Shown here: positions 18,610 to 27,925 of the stretch, piece after piece
How positions within the stretch are numbered: position 1 is the first letter of the stretch
Layout: every line of letters starts with the position of its first letter
Assembly (NCBI GenBank): GCA_965219565.1
Contig: OZ244780.1
Span: 124,001-188,000, forward strand
Source of the DNA: DAOUJI01 sp965219565
GTDB taxonomy: Bacteria; Chloroflexota; Dehalococcoidia; Lucifugimonadales; JAGWBF01
Direction of reading: 5' to 3'
DNA: 64,000 bases
Notes under the pieces: model-generated
Seen by the model: only the letters and a program-made list of their open reading frames with translations
Told to the model about the DNA's origin: nothing
Database searches by the model: none
Made by a program: the position numbers and the translations under genes

Positions 18610-21600
18610 ATGGATAACCAGTTCTTCGAACAACCGATACTGAACTCACCATACGGATATCCCTCCTGGCACTGGGAGTTGGATTCGTCCGGCCAGCCCA
18701 CCCAGCAGACCATCAAGAGCAGGCGAGGCGCAGAGTTCATTTCGCCAATCCCCAAACCCAGGCAAAGGAAGGGCGCCGAAACCCAACCTCAGCTTATAGC
18801 CGACGAGGGCCTAGGCCTCTCTACCGAATCACAGCAGTACGAAGTCACTGCTGCCGTGAACGAAATTCGCCGCCGAGTAGACGGTTGGCGGACCATCCCC
18901 GGCCCCAACAACTGGGGTGTGACGCCGGAGACAGCTCGGCTGCTGCTTCATTGGCGCCAGTACGAGTTCAGCCACTACCGCCCGTTCTTCTGTCAGGTCG
19001 AAGCTGTGGAAACCCTCATCTGGTTGACTGAGGTCGCTCCCAGGGAGGGTCGGGAAGTTCTGGAACGTCTGGGAAGGGTCAACAATGAAGCGAACCCGGA
19101 CCTGTTCCGAATCGCGCTGAAGCTGGCGACCGGAGCAGGAAAGACTACGGTCATGGCTATGATTATAGCCTGGCAGGTCGTCAACGCAGTTCGGCGTCCG
19201 AGCAGCAACAGATTCACACGAGGCTTCCTGGTGGTCACACCCGGCATCACCATCAAAGACCGGCTGAGGGTGCTCCAGCCCAATGACCCCGACAGTTACT
19301 ACGCCAGCAGAGAGCTTGTCCCCGCCGATATGCTGCCAGACCTAGGCAAGGCCAAAATTGTCATCACCAATTACCACGCTTTGAGGCTGCGGGAGCGTCT
19401 TGAGGTGTCGAGCGGAGGGCGCGCCCTGCTGCAGGGACCGGGAGAGCCTATCCAGACCCAGGAATCGGAAGGCCAAATGATTCAGCGGGTCATGCCGGGA
19501 CTTATGGGAATTAAGAACGTAATGGTGTTGAACGACGAGGGACACCATTGTTACCGTCGGAAGCCGGGAGAAGACGACGAGGGGCCGTTGACCGCAGAGG
19601 AAAAGCAAGAGGCTCAGAAGAACAACGAAGAGGCGCGGGTCTGGATTTCCGGCCTGGAGATGGTCAAGAAGAAGCTGGGAATCCGCCAGGTGGTCGACCT
19701 ATCGGCCACTCCCTTCTTCCTTCGCGGTTCAGGGTACGCGGAAGGCACCCTGTTCCCTTGGACGGTTAGCGACTTCTCCCTGATGGACGCCATCGAATGC
19801 GGCATCGTGAAACTGCCCAGAGTTCCGGTGGCTGACAATGTGCCCAATGAAGAAGTTCCGGTTTACCGGGATCTCTGGAGCCACATTCGCAGAGATATGC
19901 CCAAGGCGGGGCGGGGAAGAGCAGGTAATCTTGACCCCCTGATGATCCCCGCTAAACTGCAAACCGCGCTGCTAGCTCTTTACGGGCACTACGAGAAAAT
20001 TTACATGGAATGGATGGAGGGTGAGGACCCCTCCCCGGTGCCGCCCTGCTTCATTGTCGTGTGCAACAACACATCCACGTCAAAGCTGGTCTTTGACTAC
20101 ATCTCCGGCTTCGAGAGGGTCAATGAAGACGGTGCAACCAGCCCGCAACAGGGCCGATTGGAATTGTTCCGCAACTTTGACGAATACGGCAATCCTTACC
20201 CAATTCCCCGCACTTTGTTGATTGACAGCCAACAACTGGAATCCGGCGACAAGCTCAGCGATGATTTCCGTCGGGTCGCGGCGGAGCAGATTGAGCGGTT
20301 TCGCCGGGAACGTGTCGAACGTTCAGGCAACCGCGAGGACGCTGACAACATCACGGAACAAGAACTCCTCAGGGAAGTGGTAAACACCGTAGGCAAAGAG
20401 GGTTCATTGGGGCAAGGAATCCGGTGCGTCGTGTCGGTGTCCATGCTGACCGAGGGTTGGGACGCCAATACGGTCACCCATATCCTGGGGGTGCGGGCTT
20501 TCGGCACCCAACTGCTGTGCGAACAGGTGGTCGGTCGGGCGCTGCGGCGCCAGTCCTACGACCCCAACGACAACGGCCTGTTCAACGTGGAATACGCCGA
20601 CGTGCTGGGCATTCCGTTCAACTTCACCGCCAGGCCTGTGGTCGTAGGCCCGGGTAACCAACGGAAGACCGTCCATGTCACTGCCGTGCGCCCGGAGCGG
20701 GACCACCTGGAGATAACTTTCCCCAGAGTTTCCGGTTACCGGGAAGACCCGCCCAAAGACGACCTGATAGCCAACTTCACCGACGACTCCCGGTTGGACT
20801 TGACGCCAGACTTGGTCGGTCCGACGCAGACCAGGAACGAGGGGATTATCGGGGAAGGAGTGGACCTCAACTTGGCCCACACCCGCGATCTTCGCACGGC
20901 TACGCTGGCCTATCACCTTACCAATCGTCTGCTGGAGACCAAATGGCGAGACCCCAATGGCGGTCCCAAGCTGCACCTGTTCGGCAAGTTGAAAACGATA
21001 GCAGCCGAATGGCTGGAAAACTGTCTGGTTTGCCGGGGTGCGACCTATCCGGCGCAGTTGATGTACCTGTCATTGGCGGACATGGCTTGCAACAAAATCA
21101 CCGCAGCCATCACCGGCAGCCACGGCGAGCGGTCCGTTAAGGCGCTGCTAGACCCCTACAACCCTACCGGCTCGACGAGGCATGTGAATTTCACGACCTC
21201 TAAGGGCAATCTATGGCGTACCGACTCGCGGAAGTGCCATGTGAACTTAGCCGTGCTGGATAGCGATTGGGAAAGCGAATTCTGCCGTGTCGTTGAGGGC
21301 CACCCCAATGTGGCGGCTTATGTGAAGAACCACAACCTGGGCCTGGAGGTTCCTTACCTGCATGGGTCAACACCGCGCACCTACATCCCGGACTTTCTCG
21401 TGAAGGTGGATACCGGTAGGGAAGACCTTCTGAACCTGGTAGTGGAAATCAAGGGGTACCGTGGCGAGGAAGCCAAAGAAAAGAAAGCCACGATGGACTC
21501 TTACTGGCTGCCGGGAGTCAACGCCTTGAGCCGGTACGGGCGCTGGGCGTTCGCCGAATTTACCAGCGTTTACGACATCAGCTCCGACTTTAACGCCCTA

Positions 21601-21744
21601 ATCTCTGGTGTGATTGAACAGAGTGAAGGCGCCAAACCGGAAAGTTACGAAGGGCTGGACTTCAAAAAACTGTTGGCCGCCGCCCCTCTGGATGGGATAG
21701 ACCTTGCCAGGCCTCGCGAGTTCCCCCGAGACATAGAATTCTAA
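18610..21744 (+). CDS. Type III-like restriction enzyme, helicase-nuclease subunit (Res; BPTD_3080-like)
   Basis: A superfamily 2 helicase fused to a C-terminal nuclease, about 1,044 residues. Motif I is LATGAGKTTVM, motif II is NDEGHHCY (DEGH), motif III is DLSATPFF and motif VI is EQVVGRALRRQ. Near the C-terminus YIPDFLVKV with NLVVEIKGYRG matches a PD-(D/E)xK nuclease core. It should translocate on and cleave unmodified DNA together with the methyltransferase encoded at 22174. The frame is open from 18550, but I prefer ATG 18610 because the sequence from MDNQFFEQPILNSPY is the usual family start. The stop codon overlaps the next start (TAATG), indicating coupled translation. Confidence 0.88.
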   Translation: MDNQFFEQPILNSPYGYPSWHWELDSSGQPTQQTIKSRRGAEFISPIPKPRQRKGAETQPQLIADEGLGLSTESQQYEVTAAVNEIRRRVDGWRTIPGPNNWGVTPETARLLLHWRQYEFSHYRPFFCQVEAVETLIWLTEVAPREGREVLERLGRVNNEANPDLFRIALKLATGAGKTTVMAMIIAWQVVNAVRRPSSNRFTRGFLVVTPGITIKDRLRVLQPNDPDSYYASRELVPADMLPDLGKAKIVITNYHALRLRERLEVSSGGRALLQGPGEPIQTQESEGQMIQRVMPGLMGIKNVMVLNDEGHHCYRRKPGEDDEGPLTAEEKQEAQKNNEEARVWISGLEMVKKKLGIRQVVDLSATPFFLRGSGYAEGTLFPWTVSDFSLMDAIECGIVKLPRVPVADNVPNEEVPVYRDLWSHIRRDMPKAGRGRAGNLDPLMIPAKLQTALLALYGHYEKIYMEWMEGEDPSPVPPCFIVVCNNTSTSKLVFDYISGFERVNEDGATSPQQGRLELFRNFDEYGNPYPIPRTLLIDSQQLESGDKLSDDFRRVAAEQIERFRRERVERSGNREDADNITEQELLREVVNTVGKEGSLGQGIRCVVSVSMLTEGWDANTVTHILGVRAFGTQLLCEQVVGRALRRQSYDPNDNGLFNVEYADVLGIPFNFTARPVVVGPGNQRKTVHVTAVRPERDHLEITFPRVSGYREDPPKDDLIANFTDDSRLDLTPDLVGPTQTRNEGIIGEGVDLNLAHTRDLRTATLAYHLTNRLLETKWRDPNGGPKLHLFGKLKTIAAEWLENCLVCRGATYPAQLMYLSLADMACNKITAAITGSHGERSVKALLDPYNPTGSTRHVNFTTSKGNLWRTDSRKCHVNLAVLDSDWESEFCRVVEGHPNVAAYVKNHNLGLEVPYLHGSTPRTYIPDFLVKVDTGREDLLNLVVEIKGYRGEEAKEKKATMDSYWLPGVNALSRYGRWAFAEFTSVYDISSDFNALISGVIEQSEGAKPESYEGLDFKKLLAAAPLDGIDLARPREFPRDIEF

Positions 21745-22181
21745 TGTTCTTGGTGGACACCAATGTCATTTCGGAAATCAGGAAAGGGCAGCGTTCCGAT
21801 GCGAATGTCTCCAATTGGTACGCCGCTGTCGACGAATCGCATCTTTTCATCAGTTCACTAACGGTAGGGGAGATTCGTAAAGGCACAGAACTGGCACGCC
21901 GCCGCGGCGACTTCAGCCAAGCTGATATGTTAGACGCCTGGTTGGAAACTGTGCTGCGAGGGTTTTCAGGCCGCATTTTGACGGTGGACTCTTCCGTGGC
22001 GGATACTTGGGGGCATATATCCGCCATACGCCCGGTCCCGGTTGTCGATGCCCTTTTGGCCGCCACCGCCAAGGTGCACAATCTTACTCTAGTGACCCGG
22101 AACACCTCAGACGTTGAGGGTTTGGGTGTAGGGGTGATGAACCCTTTCTCAGACTCTGCCGGAGGAAACGACAATGGCTAG
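21744..22181 (+). CDS. PIN-domain ribonuclease (VapC-like) inside the restriction operon
   Basis: A 145-residue PIN protein. MFLVDTNVISEIRKG carries the first conserved Asp, SSLTVGEIRKG the conserved Glu, VVDALLAATAKVHNL the third acidic residue and VTRNTSDVEGLGVGVMNPF the last. All catalytic acidic residues are therefore present and an active Mg-dependent RNase is expected. The start overlaps the helicase stop by 1 nt and the stop lies 8 nt inside the methyltransferase gene, so it is a built-in member of the operon. No VapB-type antitoxin frame is seen next to it. It may be an abortive effector controlled by the restriction complex, or a VapC that has lost its antitoxin. The first is inference. 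Confidence 0.88.
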   Translation: MFLVDTNVISEIRKGQRSDANVSNWYAAVDESHLFISSLTVGEIRKGTELARRRGDFSQADMLDAWLETVLRGFSGRILTVDSSVADTWGHISAIRPVPVVDALLAATAKVHNLTLVTRNTSDVEGLGVGVMNPFSDSAGGNDNG

Positions 22182-25011
22182 ACCTAGAAACCCTAAATCC
22201 AAGTCCGTGGAAGCTCTCCAGCACCAGGAAGCGACCCGCACCAACATCCCCAGCGCGGAGCACCAGCCCCTCATGCGGGACGAGGAACAGAGTCCCGTCA
22301 GGGTGGCCTACGAGCGGCGTAACCTCGACCTGGACCCCCAGCTGGTATGGCGGGGCAAGGACGAGCAGGACTGGTACGACCTGGAGGTCAACGCGCCTCC
22401 CCTCTATATCCAGGAACGGGTGCACCCCAAGGTCCTAATAGACGACCTGATGCGTCAGTCCAGAAACCGTCCCGAGCCTGAGTCCGAAGGATACCAGCAT
22501 GGGTTCGCTGACCTGTACGCCGACTTCAACGGGCTGCCAGAGGGCGCCGACCGGACGGAGTTCTACCAGCACGACGCCAACTGGTCCAACCGTATGATAC
22601 TGGGAGACAGCCTGCAGGTCATGGCGTCCCTGGCCGAGCGGGAGACATTGCAGGGTAAGGTGCAGTGCATCTACGTCGACCCGCCCTACGGCATCCGGTT
22701 CAACTCCAACTTCCAATGGTCCACCACCAGCCGCGATGTGCGTGACGGCAACCGGGAGCACATTACCCGTGAGCCGGAGCAGGTCAAGGCCTTCCGCGAC
22801 ACCTGGCGGGACGGCATTCACTCCTACCTGTCGTATCTACGCGACCGACTCACTGTAGCGCGCGACCTCCTCGCCGACTCCGGCTCCATTTTCGTGCAGA
22901 TTGGCGATGAGAATGTGCACCGCGTGCGGGCCCTCTTGGACGAAGTGTTTGGAGAAGACAATTTTGTAAGTTTGATCGCCATTCAGACCACTACGGGGTT
23001 CCAGTCGGAATATCTCGGGAATATCTCGGACTATGTACTTTGGTACGCGAAAAAGAAAGAAGCAGGTAAATCCAGAAACCCATATTTTCGAAAGGGATTC
23101 CGGGTAGGTGACGGCAATGCCAGGTGGTTAATGTTCCAGGACTTTTCTTACCGAGGTGTGACAGCTTTCGAGAAGAGGACTTCTGAGATTCCAGAGGGGG
23201 CTAAACCCTATGCGCCCGACAATCTAATCTCTCAAGGTCGCGCAAGAGAGCCACAACCCTTCAAATTTCAAGGAAAGGAATACGACTCATGGGACAAGAA
23301 TTCCCATTGGAAAGCAAACTATCCGGTTGGAATGGACCGATTGGCGAGAGCAGGCCGACTACACATGGCCGAAAATTCCATCCGCTTTATACGTTACCAC
23401 GGAGATTTTGAAGCCACTGTTCATGGCAATATTTGGACCGATACAAGTACCGGTAATTTCACGGACGACAAGACTTACGTCGTCCAGACGAACTCTAAGG
23501 TAGTCCAACGTTGCATCTTAATGACGACGGATCCAGGCGACCTAGTGCTGGACCCGACCTGCGGCTCCGGCACCACGGCCTATGTTGCCGAGCAGTGGGG
23601 GCGCCGCTGGATAACGATAGACACCTCCCGGGTCGCCCTAGCATTGGCCCGCGCCCGCATCATGGGCGCCCGTTCCCCCTACTATCTGCTGGCCGACAGC
23701 CGAGACGGGCAACTAAAGGAGGCTGAGGTCAGCCGCCGGGCGCCCTCGGAGATGCCCACCTACGGAAACATCCGGCAGGGGTTTGTCTACGAGCGTGTGC
23801 CCCACATCACTCTAAGGGACATCGCCAACAACGCAGAGATAGACGTGATTTGGGAGACCTCCCAGGAAGAGTTGGAACCCCTGAGGGAAGAGTTGAACCG
23901 CGCCTTGGGAGTTTCCTGGGAGGAGTGGGAGATTCCTCGCGACACGGAGGAATCATGGCCGGAGGAGGCCGTGGCCCTCCACGCCCGGTGGTGGGAGCGG
24001 CGTATCGCCCGACAGAAGGAGATAGACGCGTCCATCGCCGCCAGGGCCGACTTCGAGTATCTCTACGACAAGCCCTACGAGGACCGCAGCAAGGTGCGCG
24101 TCGCCGGCCCCTTCACCGTGGAGAGCATCTCGCCCCACCGGGTGTTGGGGGTGGACGAGAACGGGGACGTAATCGACGGCATCGCTGAGACTAGAAGCGG
24201 CTATGGAACTGGGTACGACTTCGCCCAAATCATCCTGGACAACCTGAAACGCTCCGGCGTCCAGCAGGCCCACAAGGAAGACCGTATAACCTTCACGTCC
24301 CTGACCCCCTGGCCGGGCCGTTTGGTCTGCGCCGACGGCCGGTACGTCGAAGGCGGCAGCAATGACGATGACGGGGTTGCGGCTGGCCCAGAGAAGCGGG
24401 CGGGCATCTTTATCGGACCGGAGTTCGGCACCGTCTCAAGGCCCGACCTCGTAGAGGCGGCGCGGGAGGCGGCGGAGTGCGAGTTCGACGTGCTCATTGC
24501 CTGCGCCTTCAACTACGACGCCCACACGACCGAGTTCGAGAGCCTGGGCCGCATCCCGGTGCTGAAGGCCCGCATGAACGCCGACCTGCACATGGCCGGC
24601 GAGCTGAAGAACACCGGCAACGGCAACTTGTTCGTCATCTTCGGCGAGCCAGACATAGACATCTTCGACGCCGAGGACGGGCAGATTCAGGTGAAGGTCA
24701 ACGGCGTAGACGTGTTCCATCCCAACACCGGCGAGGTGCGCAGCGACGGCCCCGAGGGCATCGCCTGTTGGTTCATCGACACCGACTACAACCAGGAGAG
24801 CTTCTTCGTCCGCCACGCCTACTTCCTGGGGGCCAACGACCCCTACAAGTCGCTGAAGACCACCCTCCGTGCCGAGATAGACGAAGACGCCTGGGCCACC
24901 CTGAACAGGGCCGTCTCCCGCCCCTTCCCCAAGCCTGAATCGGGCCGCATAGCAGTGAAGATCATCAACCACCTGGGGGATGAGGTGATGAAGGTGTTCC
25001 GGGTGGGGTGA
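22174..25011 (+). CDS. Type III-like site-specific DNA methyltransferase (Mod)
   Basis: A 945-residue beta-class amino-methyltransferase. The catalytic motif IV DPPYGIRFN (about residue 168) precedes the SAM-binding motif I in DPTCGSGTTAYVAEQW (about residue 460). The region between them is the likely target-recognition domain, and it is visibly lower in GC than the flanks (about 22960-23500). This suggests that specificity was exchanged. Motif I is followed by about 450 further residues, much more than a usual Mod subunit, which may bind the Res subunit. N-adenine methylation is expected from the DPPY motif. It overlaps the PIN gene by 8 nt. Confidence 0.9.
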   Translation: MARPRNPKSKSVEALQHQEATRTNIPSAEHQPLMRDEEQSPVRVAYERRNLDLDPQLVWRGKDEQDWYDLEVNAPPLYIQERVHPKVLIDDLMRQSRNRPEPESEGYQHGFADLYADFNGLPEGADRTEFYQHDANWSNRMILGDSLQVMASLAERETLQGKVQCIYVDPPYGIRFNSNFQWSTTSRDVRDGNREHITREPEQVKAFRDTWRDGIHSYLSYLRDRLTVARDLLADSGSIFVQIGDENVHRVRALLDEVFGEDNFVSLIAIQTTTGFQSEYLGNISDYVLWYAKKKEAGKSRNPYFRKGFRVGDGNARWLMFQDFSYRGVTAFEKRTSEIPEGAKPYAPDNLISQGRAREPQPFKFQGKEYDSWDKNSHWKANYPVGMDRLARAGRLHMAENSIRFIRYHGDFEATVHGNIWTDTSTGNFTDDKTYVVQTNSKVVQRCILMTTDPGDLVLDPTCGSGTTAYVAEQWGRRWITIDTSRVALALARARIMGARSPYYLLADSRDGQLKEAEVSRRAPSEMPTYGNIRQGFVYERVPHITLRDIANNAEIDVIWETSQEELEPLREELNRALGVSWEEWEIPRDTEESWPEEAVALHARWWERRIARQKEIDASIAARADFEYLYDKPYEDRSKVRVAGPFTVESISPHRVLGVDENGDVIDGIAETRSGYGTGYDFAQIILDNLKRSGVQQAHKEDRITFTSLTPWPGRLVCADGRYVEGGSNDDDGVAAGPEKRAGIFIGPEFGTVSRPDLVEAAREAAECEFDVLIACAFNYDAHTTEFESLGRIPVLKARMNADLHMAGELKNTGNGNLFVIFGEPDIDIFDAEDGQIQVKVNGVDVFHPNTGEVRSDGPEGIACWFIDTDYNQESFFVRHAYFLGANDPYKSLKTTLRAEIDEDAWATLNRAVSRPFPKPESGRIAVKIINHLGDEVMKVFRVG

Positions 25012-25057
25012 TGGGGGGATTAGCCGGCATTTACGCCGGCACGTTTAGGATAGAAGA

Positions 25058-26152
25058 ATGCCCGTTGAGGAAATAGTAATCTGGTTAAACTCTCCCGAAG
25101 GTATCGCACTTGCAAGTACCTGCGGTATCTTGGGAGGCCTAGGAGTGATTTTCCCCTTGTTTCGCTCCATAGTGCGGCGTCTTCGAAAACGGGAGGCCGT
25201 GGTCAAGGCGCCGAAACCTAGTTTGGAGGAAACACAGCCAGCACCAAGGACTTGGTGGGAGTATCTGACCGGCGACTTGGACCTGACTCCCAAACTTCGC
25301 AAGATATGCGCTGGACTTTATGACACTGGGTGGGAACAACTCAATCGGCCAACCAACAATCGCGAGGGAACCATTGAAAATGGTCGGCGGAGTTTACAGG
25401 AACTCAGTAAGGCTCTTACGAGAGAGGAAATCGAGTCGGCGGACGAGTTAGGCAAAAGACTGGCCGATCAGCGTGGCGACCAAACCCACAAAATAAAGTC
25501 TCTCATTGGGAAACTGTCACCCGCAGCCCAAAGCTATGCGAGAATGCTGTCATCGATTAGGGAAATCGAACACGACAAGGCGACGGACTTGGCCCAAGGA
25601 ATCCCTCTTACTGATTACAGAGAAGTGAAGGCGTCACTGAAGGCGAACGTTCCACTGGTCGACATTCTTGACCAACTGCCGCTGGCCTGGCAAATGATAC
25701 GCACAATCCACGATCCGATACCCAGGCGTCGACCATTGGCGAAAGTCCCCAAACTAACGAGGATTCGGTTGACGGTGCTCACGGATGATGAGGTTAAAGT
25801 CGACAACAGGGCCGAACTTGATGAGGATTGGGTGATCAGCGATAAACTGGGAATGGCAACGCCGTTCACTGGTCTGATTCCCTGGTACGAACATCGGGAA
25901 GCTGGACGGCCTCCGATAATCGTGGATAGAAGGATGGTAGTCGCCGGACCGCAGCCTCCTGGAACTGACAGTAGGTTCTGGACCCAGGGTGGCTACACGG
26001 ACAAAATCTTGAAACGCGCCGCCAGAGGGGAAGACCCAAGAATCTTGAGGCGGGAAACGCTGAAGAAGAGAGTACAGCATGCTTCTGTCGTATTGAGTGG
26101 GATGTTTCTGACGGCGACGATCATATATAGCGCAGTGGCGAGGTTGGGCTAG
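25058..26152 (+). CDS. Two-helix membrane protein of unknown function, end of the defence operon
   Basis: A 364-residue protein I do not recognise. A membrane helix near the N-terminus (IALASTCGILGGLGVIFPLF, about residues 15-36) is followed by basic residues. A largely helical, charged central region of about 280 residues comes next, then a second membrane helix at the C-terminus (VVLSGMFLTATIIYSAVA). Central repeats of Lys/Glu/Asp suggest a cytoplasmic domain. It lies 46 nt after the methyltransferase in the same direction, with lower GC than that gene. An IS element begins about 80 bp after its stop. It could be a membrane effector of the defence locus or an unrelated cargo gene. Confidence 0.65.
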   Translation: MPVEEIVIWLNSPEGIALASTCGILGGLGVIFPLFRSIVRRLRKREAVVKAPKPSLEETQPAPRTWWEYLTGDLDLTPKLRKICAGLYDTGWEQLNRPTNNREGTIENGRRSLQELSKALTREEIESADELGKRLADQRGDQTHKIKSLIGKLSPAAQSYARMLSSIREIEHDKATDLAQGIPLTDYREVKASLKANVPLVDILDQLPLAWQMIRTIHDPIPRRRPLAKVPKLTRIRLTVLTDDEVKVDNRAELDEDWVISDKLGMATPFTGLIPWYEHREAGRPPIIVDRRMVVAGPQPPGTDSRFWTQGGYTDKILKRAARGEDPRILRRETLKKRVQHASVVLSGMFLTATIIYSAVARLG

Positions 26153-26300
26153 GCATGAGGAACTTGATTGCTTCAAGAACATATCATGTAATTCCGCATA
26201 GCCGACACATTCACCTCTGTTGGCAACCAGCAAAATTGGGACACTTTGAGGCCCGAGAGATCAGGAGGCTGATTGAGGTCTAGTAAGCTCCCCGATGGCC

Positions 26301-27170
26301 CTATTGTGCTGTCTTCGCCGTTGGATTGTTTGGGCCTGCACCTCCCTTCTGCGTCGTAAGATATCCTGCCGCCTTCCCTTGAGCACGTCCGAGGGCGTCA
26401 CATTTCCCAGAGTTGTGGCAGCGCCGGTAGTTGTAGTAGCTAACGAAGGCCACGATGGCCGCCTCCAAGTCGGAGGGCAACTCATAGGGCACCTGGTTTA
26501 TGTCGCGCTTCAGGGTCTGGTGGTAGCGCTCCAGCTTGCCGTTGGTCTGAGGGTGGAAAGGGGCTGCCAGGATGTGCCTGATGCCCACCATCCCCAGGTA
26601 GTCTCTGAAGGCTCTTGATACATAGCCGGGACCGTTGTCGCTGAGCAGCCTGGTGCGGTCTTCTATAGGGACCTAGCCCATGCCCGTCCTGTCCATCGCC
26701 TCCTGAGACCACCTCTATCAGTGAGTCGGAGGTCATGTCCCTCTGAAGCCTGTGGGCTAGGATGAATCGGGAGTAGTCATCCATCACGGTCACCAGGTAG
26801 TAGTAGCCCCAGCCGACGACTCTGAAGTAGGAGGCATCGGTGGCCCACATCTGATGGGGGCCGGTGGTCTTGCGGTGGCGCTCCTTACCCGCAGCCAACC
26901 GTGTCTCGGGCCTCTTCACCAGCCCCTCCCTGCGCAAGATGCGGCAGACCGTGTACTCTGAGGCCGAGAAACCCATCTTGTCGGTGATCCATGTTGCCAA
27001 CTGCCTGCAACTCAAGTCCGGCATCTCTCTGGCTGCCGACAGGATGCGGCCGACTTCCCGGGAAGTCAGCTTGTTCCATGGGGGCTTGCCGCCTCCTCCC
27101 TTGTCCTCAAGGGGTTGTTGACCCTTGCGCCTCAGCCACCGGTAGTAGGTGCTCCGGGGACTCCCAGCTC
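26301..27170 (-). pseudogene. Transposase OrfB (rve core), broken
   Basis: From about 27024 the frame gives MPDLSCRQLATWITDKMGFS, TVCRILRREGLVKRPE, HQMWATDASYFRVVGWGYYY (first catalytic Asp) and MDDYSRFILAHRLQRDM. It then shifts near 26700. The end reads HILAAPFHPQTNGKLERYHQ and TLKRDINQVPYELPSDLEAA (catalytic Glu region) in a different frame. At least two frameshifts. Confidence 0.8.
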
Positions 27171-27180
27171 ATTGAGTACC

Positions 27181-27648
27181 TTATGTTTGGAGAGACCCGA
27201 GGAAGCTACCCTGGCCAGTACCTCTGCCTTCTCCGAGCCACTCATCCGCTGATACCGCCGGCGCCCTGAGGCATTGGTATGGAGGGTTTTTTAGACGATG
27301 GACCTCCAGGGACAGATCAGCGACCAGCTGCTTTAGCTCCAGGTTCTCTCGCCTGAGGGCCTGTACCTCCTGCTGGGTGGCATCCCGCAAACTGTCTCGG
27401 GTAAGCCTCTCCTTGCCCGCCTCCATGAACTCCTTGGTCCAAGAGTAGTAGGAGTGAGGCCTGATCCCCTCCCGCCTGCACAGGTCGCTGACTGTGGTCT
27501 CTCGGCGGAACCCCTCCAGCACGATGCGGATCTTCTCTTCAGGGGTGTACTTGCGCCGGGCAGCAGTCTTGACCGTTCGGACGAAGGATCTTGTCGTCTC
27601 TGTCAGATCCTCGGCGGCCGCCGCCTTGGTTGTTTCTGTCTGGGACAT
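27181..27648 (-). pseudogene. Transposase OrfA (HTH_Tnp type), frameshifted
   Basis: Reads RKYTPEEKIRIVLEGFRRET, TVSDLCRREGIRPHSYYSWT, KEFMEAGKERLTRDSLRDAT and a leucine-rich coiled coil ending LEVHRLKN. The A-run at about 27290 shifts the frame. In the next frame the protein continues as TLHTNASGRRRYQRMSGSEK and further downstream residues. The start is at 27648. Not a programmed minus-one site (see rejected items). Confidence 0.8.
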
Positions 27649-27772
27649 CCTGCTTCTCTCGTTGAAGTACTCTACTTCATCCAGGGAGCTTACCCCGCTT
27701 CACATCTCTCGGTTTCTTTCTACCCCCTCTGGTGTCCCGTTTTCGCTGACGGTCTACAGTAGGCACCTTGGG

Positions 27773-27900
27773 TCAGACGGCCCCGCCGAACTTCGCCTTG
27801 ATCGTGGAGAGGGAGGTTTCCACGTTCGGCCGCTTATGGCAGTGCGCCGGGAACTCATCGTGGTTGAAGTTGTTTGAGCGATGCGCCCGGTCCCACAGGG
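27773..27900 (-). pseudogene. C-terminal scrap of a DDE transposase
   Basis: The minus frame reads RAHRSNNFNHDEFPAHCHKR, PNVETSLSTIKAKFGGAV and a stop. This resembles the conserved end of an IS4/IS5-type DDE transposase (HYHKRSNVESTFSMIKAKFG pattern, the Glu being catalytic). Only about 40 residues survive. Confidence 0.65.
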
Positions 27901-27925
27901 CGTGGCGCTTCTGCTTGGGATCGCA

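Larger units (their letters stand above)
26231..27743 (-). mobile_element. Decayed IS element (IS3-like), minus strand
   Basis: Imperfect inverted ends are visible: CAAAATTGGGACACTTTGAG at 26231 and the complement of CCTCTGGTGTCCCGTTTT at 27726-27743 (shared core AAAAnnGGGACAC). Between them lie an OrfA with a frameshift and an OrfB broken into pieces. Confidence 0.7.

Noticed and set aside
21744..22181. PIN gene as part of a regular VapBC toxin-antitoxin pair
   Set aside because: No small antitoxin frame lies upstream or downstream; both sides are overlapped by the restriction genes.
27280..27300. Programmed frameshift in the IS OrfA at the A AAA AAC heptamer
   Set aside because: Slippage by minus one leads to an early stop. 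The real continuation (TLHTNASGRRR) is in the plus-one frame, so this is an indel and not the usual IS3 minus-one signal.
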